Source: Cylindrotheca closterium (lineage: Eukaryota; Bacillariophyta; Bacillariophyceae; Bacillariales; Bacillariaceae). From it: 64,000 bases of DNA. Shown one piece after another: positions 31,365-41,731 of the stretch. The position numbers and the translations under genes were made by a program. Within the stretch, counting starts at the first letter, position 1; each line of letters opens with the position of its first letter. The DNA lies in contig CAKOGP040002524.1 in assembly GCA_933822405.4 (NCBI GenBank), forward strand, positions 1 to 64,000. Reading direction: 5' to 3'. Below the pieces are notes generated by a model. It searched no databases, was not told the DNA's origin, and saw nothing but the letters and a program-made list of their open reading frames with translations.

Positions 31365-32435
31365 ATGGAAGAAACCATGGCAAGGTTGGAACATTTGGGC
31401 ATCAACAATCATGATGTCAATGATGTCAATGATGTCAACGATGTCAACGATGTCAATGCGAAAGACGATCGTGACTATACAGCATTGCACAAGGCTTGTA
31501 GCAATGGTCAGTTGGAACTCGTCAAGTTACTGATCGCGAAAGGCGCTGACTTGCATGCCAAAGGGTATGATGGATCGACTCCATTGCATCACGGATGTCG
31601 GAATGGTCATTTGGAGGTGGTCAAGGTGCTTCTCGAAAAAGGCGCTGGCGGGGAAGATCATACTAATGATAATACCCAAAACAATACCACGACACCATTG
31701 CATACCGCGTGTGATGAGGGGCATTTGGAAATTGTCAAATGGCTGGTCGAGAAACAAGGAACTGCTACTGTCAATTCGAAGAATGAAATGGGAGAAACTC
31801 CATTGATTATGGCATCTTTGGAAGGCCATTGGGATATAGTAAAGTTCCTTCTGGAAAATGGTGCTAATGCCGTTAATGATACAGCCTCGTATGGAATGCC
31901 ACCATTGTATTTGGCTTGTCGTGGAGGCAACGTGGAGATTGCCAAGTTGCTGCTTGAAAATGGTGCCAACGTCAATCACAAAGACAAAGGTGGTGGATTT
32001 GGTGGTGGAACACCCTTAGACTTCGCATGTCAACAGGGTCATTTGGCTGTAGCCCAGTTGCTGGTCGAGAAGGGTGCCGAAATAAATACTACAGATGATT
32101 GTGAATCGACACCATTGCACGCGGCATGCTCCGAGGGTCATTTAGAATTAGTCATGTTGCTTGTAACAAAAGGGGCTGACCTTCATGCCAAAAACGATAC
32201 CGGAAGGACACCATTGCACCAGGCGTGTGAGAAAGCGGCATTGCATAGACGAAATTATAACGAGATCAAAGAAGATCATTTGGAGATGATCAAGCTGCTT
32301 GTCGACAATGGTGCTGACGTTCATGCCAAGGACGAGAATGGCAATGAACCTGCCGATCTGTTTAAATCCGACGACGGTTCAGACGAGGACTTGGGACCAC
32401 AGATTCTACAAAGTCTGTTAAAGTCGTTGGAATGA
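31365..32435 (+). CDS. Ankyrin-repeat protein
   Basis: Intronless, 356 residues, about eight ankyrin repeats from residue 37 to 340, for example TALHKACSNGQLELVKLLI, STPLHHGCRNGHLEVVKVLL, TPLHTACDEGHLEIVKWLV and TPLHAACSEGHLELVMLLV. One repeat (near residue 290) carries an insertion (AALHRRNYNEIKE). There is no other domain, signal peptide or membrane segment, so a protein-protein interaction role is all that can be said. The N-terminus has a fivefold VND repeat (residues about 17-31) encoded by tandem GATGTCAAT/C 9-mers. The start is the first Met of the frame. Confidence 0.9.
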   Translation: MEETMARLEHLGINNHDVNDVNDVNDVNDVNAKDDRDYTALHKACSNGQLELVKLLIAKGADLHAKGYDGSTPLHHGCRNGHLEVVKVLLEKGAGGEDHTNDNTQNNTTTPLHTACDEGHLEIVKWLVEKQGTATVNSKNEMGETPLIMASLEGHWDIVKFLLENGANAVNDTASYGMPPLYLACRGGNVEIAKLLLENGANVNHKDKGGGFGGGTPLDFACQQGHLAVAQLLVEKGAEINTTDDCESTPLHAACSEGHLELVMLLVTKGADLHAKNDTGRTPLHQACEKAALHRRNYNEIKEDHLEMIKLLVDNGADVHAKDENGNEPADLFKSDDGSDEDLGPQILQSLLKSLE

Positions 32436-32967
32436 TGATGCAACCTATAATTTATTAACTTTTACAGCACGTCCACCATACACATTAGGCGCTCTGCTGA
32501 CCTACGCATTTTATAATATCTAGTAGCCTGAGAATCTGCTCAACTCGGGACAAGAAAAGTTCACCGTTTCATTTGGCCTTGGGATTAGATATACCGGTAT
32601 ACCGGTATTAGATTTTATTGTTAGTAAATATAGTATCAGTAGCTTAGGGTTCAAATATTGGATTGATTCATTCGACTATTATCCGACACTTTTCAACGGT
32701 TCTTTTGGGTTGACTGGCGTCCCCAAAAGCACCGGCACAGCCAAAATGCGGTTTCAAACCGTTTTCGCAATGCGATTTTGAGAGGCAACACGTGCGCATG
32801 ACGCTTCATTATTGGGATTGCCACCATTTTCAATTTGCACCTGTTCTCATTTCCAATAAGTTATTGTTGGAGAGCTGTTGTACGTGTCATCATAATCAAT
32901 CCCTACTGTAGCTAGCAACAACAACAACAACAGCAGCAGCAGCAACAACAACAACAAGACGAAGAAG
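32436..32967. other. Intergenic spacer with twin TACCGGTA and CAA/CAG repeat leader
   Basis: Contains two overlapping-spaced TACCGGTA octamers at 32592 and 32600, one CGTCCCC (about 32719), and a (CAA)n(CAG)n(CAA)n stretch at about 32918-32957 that forms the presumed 5' UTR of the next gene. Confidence 0.5.
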
Positions 32968-35312
32968 ATGACTGACGAGAAAAACCCTAAACCCCTCACG
33001 GTGGACATTCGTGTCTTTATGTTGATTACCGTCTCGGCCATGGCGATTGCCTTTGGTGTTGGAGTTGCCATGGGTCCTACCGCTGCGGAATTGGCCATGG
33101 CTTCGGCTGCTTCTTCTGCTGCTTCTTCTGCTGCTGGCGGATCCAAGCTTCCAAAGGTGCATTCGGTCGATGTTCGAAGTGTGGAGGAAGCCAAAGCTCT
33201 CAAAGGAGACGCGGCGGAACTTCTTCACGAACCAGCTGGACAGGTGAGTTTTTGATTGTACATTGCATTGCATTGTATTGCATTGTATTGTACTCGATTT
33301 ACTCAATCCAATCTTACACGCATCCCATTCAAAACGCTCTTCTTTAGCACTTGCTTGTCGACATTAAAGGCATCGAAGCTGCCTTTCTAGACAGCGAAGA
33401 ACGTCTTGCTCATGCCATGGTGGAAACTGTCAAGGGAGCTGGTCTTACCATGTTGTCTTATCATTGCCACAAGCTCATTCCCATGGGAGTCTCTTGTGTC
33501 GGTGTCTTGCTGGAGTCTCATATTAGTTTCCACACCTGGCCCACGGAAGGAGTCATTACTCTCGATTTGTTCACCTGTGGTCCCAATCCTTTGATTCCTG
33601 TGGTGCCTTCCATCAAGGCCCTCTTTGGAGTGCCTCGGGAAAACGATGAGATTGTCACCCAATGGTCCCATGAACTCCGTGGATTCCGCAGTAAGAATAA
33701 GATTCCCAACAAGGACAATCACAACTATGCTCTGTTGGATCACGATTCCGATTTGAGTCAAATGATTTGGTCTCCCATGGATTGCGTCTACAAGGAACAG
33801 GTCTATAGTGGACTCACGGAATACCAACGCGTCGATGTCTGGGACGTGGTCAGTTTGGAAGATCAACCCAGTCAAAATGATGTCCTCAAGGCCAAACTAG
33901 AGCCTACCGATGCTCGTTGGACGACCACCGAATTGGTCCAACCCACTCGGTACCTATTCTTGGACGGCGTTCTACAATCGGACAATACGACTCACAAGGA
34001 ATATCACGAAGCACTGGTTCATCCCGCCATGTTTGCCCACTCGTCTCCCAAGAATGTCGCCATTGTCGGGGGTGCCGAAGGTGCGACCCTTCGTGAAGTT
34101 TTGAAACACAAGACGGTCGAATCTGTCACCATGGTGGAAATCGATCAACAACTCATGGACCTGGCCAAGGAATACTTGCCACAAATGTCCGATTGTTCCA
34201 ATCTCGAAGGCCGCTCCGACAATTGTTTTGATGACGAATTGCTCAATCTCCAAATCCAAGATGCCAAGGATTGGTTTTTGAATTCCCAGAACGAAAACAA
34301 GAATAATAATTTGGATGTCGTCATTATTGATGCCATTGAACCTGAAATGTCGGCGGCCATTTCCAAGGACTTGTACGACAAACCCAAATTGTGGAAGTCC
34401 ATTTTGGATTCATTGACAGAAGAAGGTATCCTAGCCATTCAAATTGGCTATGCTCCTACCATTAGTGACCCCAAACCGGATGTGGGATACAATGCCCCAC
34501 GCGAAATCTTGTTTCAAACTTTGGAGTCCTTGCCGCAAGTGGAAGCCATGTTTGTCTATGAAGATTCGCATGTGGGATTCTTGGTTCCAAAGTCCTTTTT
34601 GATTGTCTGCAAATCCAATTCGTGTCGTCAACGCTTTTATGCGGCACCCGAAGACTTGAACATGGAAATTGCCAAGCGGATTGTGGCGTCCAAAGACAAT
34701 ACGGGCTCTCTACAATCCTACGACGGTGTCACTCAAATCTACTATCAAGTGGCTCCCAAGGCTTGGGAAACCATCTACTGTCGTCGGGAACCTACTCCCT
34801 TTGAGTGTGATTACCGTCATTTGGACTTTGGCAAGGGCATTTACGAATTCAAAATGGATGCTCCTGCCGATGAGCAAGTCTTTGAGATTGTGGCCGATGA
34901 CCAAGGAACTCGCGTTTATAGTAAAGTTAACATCCCCAAGGGATCCTACATCATGGCGGAACACGCGGCAAATTCCTTGCAACTGTCCAGCAAGGCGGTC
35001 GACAATCTTTCGGCCAGCACCGATGTCGAATTTGCCAAGTTTGTGCAAGACCACGGACACGACTCTGCCTCCAAGGGAAGTGCTCGTCGGTTGGTCGAAA
35101 TTGGAGCTTCCTACTTTTTGCGGATTGCCGATTCCAAGGCCGAATCCAATGTAGGCCGTTGGATTCCACCTCATCCGCAAGGACGTCGTCCCAAATATTC
35201 ACCAGTCTACGAGCGTCATCGTTTGTCCTTTGATGTTTTCATGGTGGCCACCAAGGATATTGCCATGGGTGATGAGTTGGTCAAGTACAAGCACATGTGG
35301 TCCGAAGAGTAA
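32968..35312 (+). CDS. AdoMet decarboxylase-aminopropyltransferase fusion with SET-like C-terminus
   Basis: Exons 32968-33243 and 33348-35312 (GTGAGT ... CTTTAG, frame kept) give 746 residues. Residues 14-36 are hydrophobic (VFMLITVSAMAIAFGVGVAM), a signal anchor or signal peptide. Residues 93-215 are a bacterial-type (class 1b) AdoMet decarboxylase: HLLVDIKG, then ESHISFHTWP with the self-cleavage pair Glu148-Ser149 (pyruvoyl precursor), His154 and Cys169 in TCG, at the same spacing as in the bacterial enzymes. About 290-480 is an aminopropyltransferase (LDGVLQS, YHEALVHPAMFAH, VAIVGGAEGATLREVLKHKT, VEID, DAKDW), closer to the thermospermine synthase (ACL5) pattern than to spermidine synthase. 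The usual D.SDP is DAIEP. The last 140 residues (TRVYSKVNIPKGSYIMAE ... ATKDIAMGDELVKYKHMW) look SET-like. Confidence 0.88.
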
Positions 35313-35441
35313 AGGAATGAATACATTATGGAAGGTTGCCATTTGGAATTGTGTGAATTGAAACGGAAGCTCTTTGTTACTAAAAAGACGTATTAGATTA
35401 GTTAATAAGTTGACTGATTGTTTCCGTCCTGACTTTTGTGT

Positions 35442-35665
35442 TTACATGCAGTAGGTCAAAAGGGCAATGCAGAACGTGCTTCATCTTCTTTTTGGTCTCC
35501 TTCTTGTTGTTCTACCACAACGCCGTCCCCTAGTGTTCAAAACTTACCTCTTTTATCAAAAGTTACGAATGAAGAACAGAAACTGTGCTGTACCCGCGGC
35601 ACTCATGGCAAAGAGGTTGGCAAGGGTCGATGCTATTCGTCTTGGCGAGTTCGCTCTATTGCTGA
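35442..35665 (-). pseudogene. Truncated relic of the membrane-protein gene at 37490
   Basis: On the minus strand one frame reads STLANLFAMSAAGTAQFLFF, then IRN, closely matching the segment GILVNVVSMGAAGTAQYLLF, IRN of the gene at 37490-38305. It then meets stop codons, and about 110 bases later ends with ALLTYCM and the same stop and trailing sequence (TTACATGCAGTAGGTCAA on the plus strand) as the intact gene. Roughly 190 internal bases are missing relative to that gene and no start remains. It is a decayed partial duplicate lying downstream of the polyamine fusion gene. Confidence 0.6.
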
Positions 35666-35979
35666 ATCAAGTGGCTTCTTGGTCAGTCGTCTCATCTATG
35701 CAGCTGTAGTCTATCTCGAGATGGTGTGACGAATACCAACCGGCTCATCTTGATCGATCTTTCGTCGAAAAGCATATTCTTGGCTAGTTGAGGTTGCAGA
35801 TGATTTCTTATACATACCATGAGACTACTGTATGTCAGAGGTGCAGATAGGAGTAGAATGCGTACTCTTTCTAGCAACGCAAGTTATTACTTTCTAGTAA
35901 GCAGTAAAGACCGAAGATTGATTGATTCGTAGACTCTTCCGGACTAGAGTAGCAAAACGACTGTGATTTGTTCTATGAT

Positions 35980-36753
35980 CTATGGCATGGTCAAACCCCC
36001 ATCAATCGAAATACTTTGTCCAGTAATGGCATCACTCATTTCAGAAGCGAAAAAGACAGATGCCTTGGCAAAGTCTTGTGTTGTGGTCGTCTTGCGCAAG
36101 GGTGTGGTGGTGGCAATTGCCTGAAAGATTTCAGGACTTGTTGCACTAGAGGCATCCGTAGTTTCTAGTAGACCACCAGCCAATATGTTGACACGCACTC
36201 CATACTGTCCTAATTCCGTGGCAAGGTTTCGCGTCAAACCCAAAAGCCCAGCCTTGGCAGTGGTGTAATCATAGTATGTTACCACAGGATTGTAGATCAA
36301 GTTCGTCGATACATTGATAATCTTGCCATACGATTGGGTCTTGAAAGTAGACAAGGCTGCCTTCGTAGTATTGATAGCACCCTTGATGGCCCCGGTAATC
36401 TGTTGGTCCATATTTTCCCAAGAGATAGTTTCAATGGAAGTGTAGGGCGCAGTCGCATCGAATTTGTATGTGGGCAAGGCATTGTTCACAATGATATCCA
36501 AACGACTACTCTTTTCAATAATAGTCGTCATCATGGAATTGACTTGTTCTTCGTCAGTGACGTCTGCTTGAACTGCCATGGCTTTGCCGCCTGCTTGTTT
36601 GATTTCTTCCACGACTGCATTGGCCTTCTCTTCGGATTGAAAGTAGTTGACCCAAACGGTAGCACCTTCTCGTGCATAGATCCTAGCAATCTCAGCACCT
36701 AATCCACGGGAAGCTCCAGTGATCAGGGCAACTTTGTTGTCTAAAAGTGGCAT
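35980..36753 (-). CDS. Short-chain dehydrogenase/reductase, FabG-like
   Basis: Intronless, 257 residues, a full-length classical SDR. TGASRGLG (residues 13-20) binds NAD(P); NNA at about 91-93 (the usual NNAG is NNALP here); the catalytic Ser lies in NVSTNL and the active site in YDYTTAK near 162; the C-terminus SIDGGLTMP matches the ISIDGG signature of FabG/glucose-dehydrogenase-like enzymes. Arg16 after the glycine motif and no acidic residue at the end of strand 2 favour NADPH. No targeting peptide is evident, so a cytosolic enzyme is likely; the substrate is unknown. Confidence 0.9.
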   Translation of the reverse strand: MPLLDNKVALITGASRGLGAEIARIYAREGATVWVNYFQSEEKANAVVEEIKQAGGKAMAVQADVTDEEQVNSMMTTIIEKSSRLDIIVNNALPTYKFDATAPYTSIETISWENMDQQITGAIKGAINTTKAALSTFKTQSYGKIINVSTNLIYNPVVTYYDYTTAKAGLLGLTRNLATELGQYGVRVNILAGGLLETTDASSATSPEIFQAIATTTPLRKTTTTQDFAKASVFFASEMSDAITGQSISIDGGLTMP

Positions 36754-37489
36754 AGTGTTTGTGATGGAAATGAATAAAATTGCTTTGCCCTTTTTGCGTG
36801 TTTCTCATCAAAATGATGTGAAAAGATCCATCATCACTGACGTGTCTTTGCTCGCCTCTGAGCCACACATCCTTGATACCAAAAGAAAAATCGCGATGCA
36901 ATGATGATTCACTTCAGTAAATGACTACTTCGACCGCGAAATAATCCTATGAGTCAGGTCCGCGGACATGCGATTCGTGATATCGTGCTATAGGTATAGT
37001 GTGCCGGTAGGTCCATAGGTAGGCAGATAGAATTGATGGATAATAAAGTGCCTTGCGTGATAACTTCAGCAAAATAGTTCTGGCCACATAAGTTGTTCTT
37101 TCACAGTAAGAAAGAAGAATGAAGCCGGGCGTATGCTGGTACCCTTACCAACAGGCAGGCAGGTACCAAGTATAGTCGGAAGTCGGAAGTTTAGGCATGC
37201 GGTGAGAATGAATTCAAAACCTAAACATTGTCACGTATAGGTAGCGTTGTTCTGGCCAGGAAATCAAATCTTGGTAGAACCAACTGTTCTGATTGAACTC
37301 AAGCACGAACAATCATCCTGCATCATATGTCTTGTTACAGTAGGTGTGTTATTCTTGTCTATTACGAAGCAATGGAGACAATGGTCGTCAATCTAAGAAT
37401 ATTTGTCATTCATTTGTCTTCTGCAGAAGATCCAGCTCCTCATCGTCCACAACTCCAACTCTGGATATCATAGTGGGCATTCGTGTCAT
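36754..37489. other. Intergenic region, no gene recognised
   Basis: 736 bases between the 5' end of the dehydrogenase and the 3' end of the membrane-protein gene. GGTACC and TAGGTAGG-like words recur, but no coding sequence or array was found. Confidence 0.45.
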
Positions 37490-38305
37490 TTACATGCAGT
37501 AGGTCAACAGTGCAGACCAAACAAGGCCTACAATGCTAACAACCACTCGAAATGTCGATTCTGCTAAACCCATAAATCGTGCTCTCTTTAGAATTGTCTC
37601 GTCCATGACGACTTCCTCTTCTGCCATGACACCCTCGCCTTCTTCATCTTTCTTCATTTCTCGATTTCTTCTTTTCATCAATGCTTCTACCCCCTGCTTT
37701 GTCGATGCACCCCATGAACGCGTCAGCAATTTCTCATCCGCCGTGAGGACAAACTGCATCGAAAGAGATTGCAGCAGCAACGTCACGTAATCTCTATCTT
37801 GGGCGTTGCGTATGAAGAGAAGGTACTGTGCGGTACCCGCTGCGCCCATCGAGACCACATTGACAAGGATCCCAAGATCTAGAAAAAGAGGTGCGGAGCC
37901 AAGGTCGCCTTGTCGGCTACAAAATAGCCTCAAGAAAGCTAGGGCCCTCACCTTGCCTGTGCACATGCTGCTTGTAAGCACAACAAAGTACATACAGAGA
38001 AAGAATCCAATGAACTTTGTCAGAGGATCAGCCCGGTTCGGGCACACGCTTGGTATCTCCTCTTGGATTACAAGGGCAATGGCGATTGGAATGACCGTCT
38101 GAATGACGAGCGCAACAAGCATCAAGACGAAAAGAAGGATCATAGAGACATAGTCATACGATCTTCTGCCTCCTGAACTGTAATCTTCTGAAAGTCTCAG
38201 AAAGGATACAAATCCGAACGTGTAGATAACGCTGCTAGACTTGACAGTTTCCCCCCATTGGTGCATTAGGTCCTTCGCGGTGGCAATAGCGGCTTGGTCA
38301 GTCAT
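37490..38305 (-). CDS. Multi-pass membrane protein of unknown function
   Basis: Intronless, 271 residues, no family recognised. Hydrophobic segments appear at about 53-85 (VSMILLFVLMLVALVIQTV and following residues, possibly two spans), 93-115 (FIGFFLCMYFVVLTSS), 142-170 (LFLDLGILVNVVSMGAAG) and 250-270 (VVVSIVGLVWSALLTYCM). A charged loop (RRNREMKKDEEGEGVMAEEE) separates the last span. No signal peptide is clear at the N-terminus. A truncated relic of the gene lies at 35442-35665, so a duplication occurred locally. Confidence 0.6.
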   Translation of the reverse strand: MTDQAAIATAKDLMHQWGETVKSSSVIYTFGFVSFLRLSEDYSSGGRRSYDYVSMILLFVLMLVALVIQTVIPIAIALVIQEEIPSVCPNRADPLTKFIGFFLCMYFVVLTSSMCTGKVRALAFLRLFCSRQGDLGSAPLFLDLGILVNVVSMGAAGTAQYLLFIRNAQDRDYVTLLLQSLSMQFVLTADEKLLTRSWGASTKQGVEALMKRRNREMKKDEEGEGVMAEEEVVMDETILKRARFMGLAESTFRVVVSIVGLVWSALLTYCM

Positions 38306-39652
38306 AATATCAGCAATAGAAGTATATTGAAATCACGCAGTTTTGCTTTCGGCGAGACGAGTCAAAACTACGAGAAGAAAAGAGTGTGCATTTTGTATCC
38401 AATGCTGCATATATATATGCTGCATTTCTTTTACTGAGAAGACAGGTGTAAATTGCACAGCACCGCGGTATTCATTCGCGAGGGCACTGCCGAAGGAACC
38501 GCGGTATATATGTGATGGGTGATGGGTGATGGATGTGGGGTGATGGATGTGCGTGGCCGGCAACAAAAAAGGAGACCGCAGCAAACAATGTGGATATTGA
38601 ATAATATCCAGCATGGAGATTCAACATGCGAGCGAGCAGAAGGAATTTCAAATCTACTGCCAGCCTTGCCTGTCTCAGACATGAAGGCAAGTCATGCAGT
38701 CGCTTCGGTTGTTCGATGACGCGCAAAAGACAAATCCTTTGAGTATCTCCGGATATCTATATTTTGATAGTTTTGCCTGAAAACCGTACGGCCTATGAAT
38801 ATGCAATAACACCTGCTTGGTCATGCTCTTCAAGTCTAGTGAGGTATACGGTATATATATCCTTGGTGAAGAAAAAATCACTGTGGGAACAAACAACAAT
38901 TGCACAGAGAGAAAGAAGTGGCGGAAGAATAACGATCTGGGTGGTGTCTGTGTCTTCCTTATATTGACCGACCGCCACAAGGACGAATCGATCAATCCGA
39001 TTTTCCAAAGATGGAAATAGAACAAATAGAGCAAATACACAAGAAGCCCTCAAGGTTCCTGGTGCTTGTTCTTCTTGTCCTACTACTGTTGCTGCTTGTG
39101 CTGCCCGCTCGGACTAGTGCATCTGGCTGTTCCATCTCCCTGCTGCGTCAGTATAGATGCTCATAATCACGGGAATACAGTTGGGAACGATTTCTGTGCC
39201 TCTTTTGATGACAAGTCCTCTGCTTTGCCTTCTTTGGATATATAGGCCAAGGAGACGAAATTCAACAAGTCAACCAGCTACGCTATAATTGCAACAAGGC
39301 CAAAACTAGTATGAAGTTGTACTTCTTGAACCTTTTGGTTATTGTTGTAGGGCCCGGATATTTAGTAGGCATTTTTGGCGAACAAGTTCTCTTGGTCGGG
39401 GGGCATGATATTGTGAATCCGTGATGATTTAGAGCACTGTCTGGCATCTTCTATTTGGCTTCTTGAGTTCAACAATGAACTCATCTACATCATTTTTTTA
39501 AATCTATGAGTATTATGGTAGTCCTACCGGTACGAAGGGAGTATTTTAAAATGGTATAATCCTAGTGATACAATCTAGTATTGAATGGAAATGATGATAC
39601 AGGTAATGTTACAAGCTCTATGATCCCAAGCAAATCCACAGCTATTCATTGG
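38306..39652. other. Spacer mostly without recognised genes
   Basis: About 1.3 kb between the membrane-protein gene and the 3' end of the PP2C gene. It holds GGTGATGG repeats at 38515-38552, one TACCGGTA (39525) and the small-peptide candidate at 39011. Nothing else is supported. Confidence 0.4.
39011..39166 (+). CDS. Possible small membrane or secreted peptide
   Basis: A 51-codon frame too short for usual cut-offs: a charged N-terminus (MEIEQIEQIHKKPSRF), a strong hydrophobic core of about 15 residues (LVLVLLVLLLLLLVLP) and a short Cys-containing tail. It could be a signal-peptide exon of a spliced gene: another frame stays open from about 39155 to 39243, and a further frame from 39246 to 39421. 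No splice join I tried was convincing. Treat it as a candidate only. Confidence 0.3.
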   Translation: MEIEQIEQIHKKPSRFLVLVLLVLLLLLLVLPARTSASGCSISLLRQYRCS

Positions 39653-41223
39653 CTATGGCGTGTCAGTGGTAGTCGTGGCTTTGGATAAAAAGCATACAAT
39701 AATGGTGATATCGTCCACTCGGTCCTCATGCTGCAACCACTGCTCGTAGGAAGCCTTTCTCAGTTTCTCGCAGGCATCCACTGGATCATTAGATTTCTCC
39801 ACAATCTCCATGACCTGGTCGTTTTTCAAAAATTCAAAGAGACCGTCCGTGGCAATCACCAGAAACTTGTCATTCTCTGTCAATTCCCGAGATTCGATTT
39901 CTGGTTGGGCAATCACTCCAATATTCTCGGCCACCGCATCCCCAATGGACCTCGTAAAGGCCGTTCCCGGAAAATCCTTCCCCTTGACCCAAATGCGAGG
40001 TGGATCCTTGTGTGGATTTTCATCGTCCCCACCTTCGAGGTGTCCCCAATCATCGTGAGCTTCCGCCCTCCCTTGCAATTGATCAATGGATTTAATTTCG
40101 GCTCCCGCGGCTTGGACTCGTTCCCGTTCATCCTGTCGATTGGGTGTTTGATCCTTGGACAATGGTATAGCTTGAATGGCGGCGGAACCGCTTTCATTGA
40201 CATAAGTACCCAATAAGGCTCGACTGTCCCCCAGATTGCACACTGTCATTCTTCCTCGATGAAAGCTTGCCGTCACCACTGTAGTTCCACTCAGATAGTC
40301 ATTAATCTGATACGAGGAATGAATCATAGACGCAATTGAATGAACACATGAGAGTATGATGGCAACATGAGAAATGAAAAATTCAAGTGAGATACATATA
40401 TATCAACAGTCGTGATCACAGACACCAATAACACTGTGATGATAATATCCTGACACTATCACTATCACTGAACTTACCTTTTCAGTGTCATGCAGTGCCT
40501 TGTTGGTTTCTTCAAATGCCTTGCGACACGATTCTCCATATTCTTCTGCTTCCAACGTGGACCAGAGTTCGGGTCGAAAGGCTCCCTTTGTGGATTTATT
40601 CTCGGCCTTGAGTTTGGCAATGTGCCTCGACGATCGTTTTTGTCGAATGTACTTGGCGATCGATCGTGGAATGTCCTTTTGGCAAAAGGATGCACATTCG
40701 TGTCCGTTAGCTCCATGACCGTCGTATACGGCAAACATGGCATCGTTGGCTTCTCCACCTAGTTTGAGAGTGATGGAATAATCATCTTGATTGGGTTGTC
40801 CGATGTCTGAATGAAATTGGCAGGCGATGAGCATGAAACGAACGAAATGAATGTGATAAGGTTGATTCAATGAATCATGATACAATCAGCAAACACAATG
40901 TAACTTCAAACACAATACACACAATCCACTAACTTACTGTTTGGATAATACCCTCGTTGCGTTAGGTACGCATATTGAATTTCTGTTTGTTTCTCAGTTC
41001 CTACAATGGTCGTTTCGACGTGTTCGCTGGCTATAATGCGTTTCCGCACTTCTTCGGGAATCAAATGACCCTTGCCATCTACTTGTGGAGGCAGTCCTTC
41101 GTCCAAGCTCCCTCCTTTCATGGTGGCACTATAGGTGGAATGCGCTTTCCTCAGGTCATGAGAAACTGCCCTGTGAGATTTCCCAATAATCGTTGGATGG
41201 TCTTTTGAGCTGCTGCATCCCAT
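39653..41223 (-). CDS. PP2C-type protein phosphatase, putatively myristoylated
   Basis: Three exons, 41223-40938, 40806-40478 and 40306-39653, give 422 residues; introns of 131 and 171 nt have GTAAGT donors and TTCAG/ATCAG acceptors and the frame is kept. It is a Mn/Mg-dependent Ser/Thr phosphatase of the PPM family. The PP2C motifs appear in order: NQDDYS, FAVYDGHGANGHECA (metal-binding Asp and Gly), SGTTVVTASFHRG, CNLGDSRALL, FTRSIGD, IATDGLFEFL and DRVDDITIIV. A charged insertion (AEAHDDWGHLEGGDDENPHK) lies between the GDSRA and FTRSIGD motifs. MGCSSSK at the N-terminus is a strong N-myristoylation (and possible palmitoylation) signal, so the enzyme is likely membrane-associated. It is divergent from the SET-repeat gene, with about 510 bases between the starts. 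Confidence 0.9.
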
Positions 41224-41731
41224 GATTGTTTGTATGTATGTATGTTTGTATGTATGTTGTCTATGATATAGTATGCTGGGAGGTTGTCGTGGTTGTTGCC
41301 GTTGTTCGGGCTCTACCGTACCGCGTATGGATGCAATTATATTGCGGTGCTACCGTATACTTTTCACTCGCGAAGCCAACGAACGAATGTCGCGAAATGG
41401 TGGAATCTTTCAGGCAGCCAAAACCAAAATTACGCCGTGTTGGCAGCGAATTTTCATTTTGCACATCCAGAAAAGGTGTGGAAGATTCTCTTGTGTGGTC
41501 GCGTCTGTCATGGAAGATTCGATGGCGTCGACCAGTATGACTGACCGTACAGAGGAGGAACGGAGGAGGAACTACTGTACGTGCCGGTACACGGACTGTA
41601 TCCGTTCCGAATGAAGTAAAGGGGAGGGGAATACGTAACCCCAATTCTTGATTTCGATGCAACAATTTAATCAACCTCATCAGAATGATAAAACAATAAT
41701 AAATGTATGCGATGAAACCAAACAACAAGTC

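Noticed and set aside
33351..33359. Separate gene starting at the frame opening at 33351
   Set aside because: That position is TTG; joining 33243 to 33348 restores the decarboxylase start (GQHLLVDIKG), so it is exon 2 of one gene.
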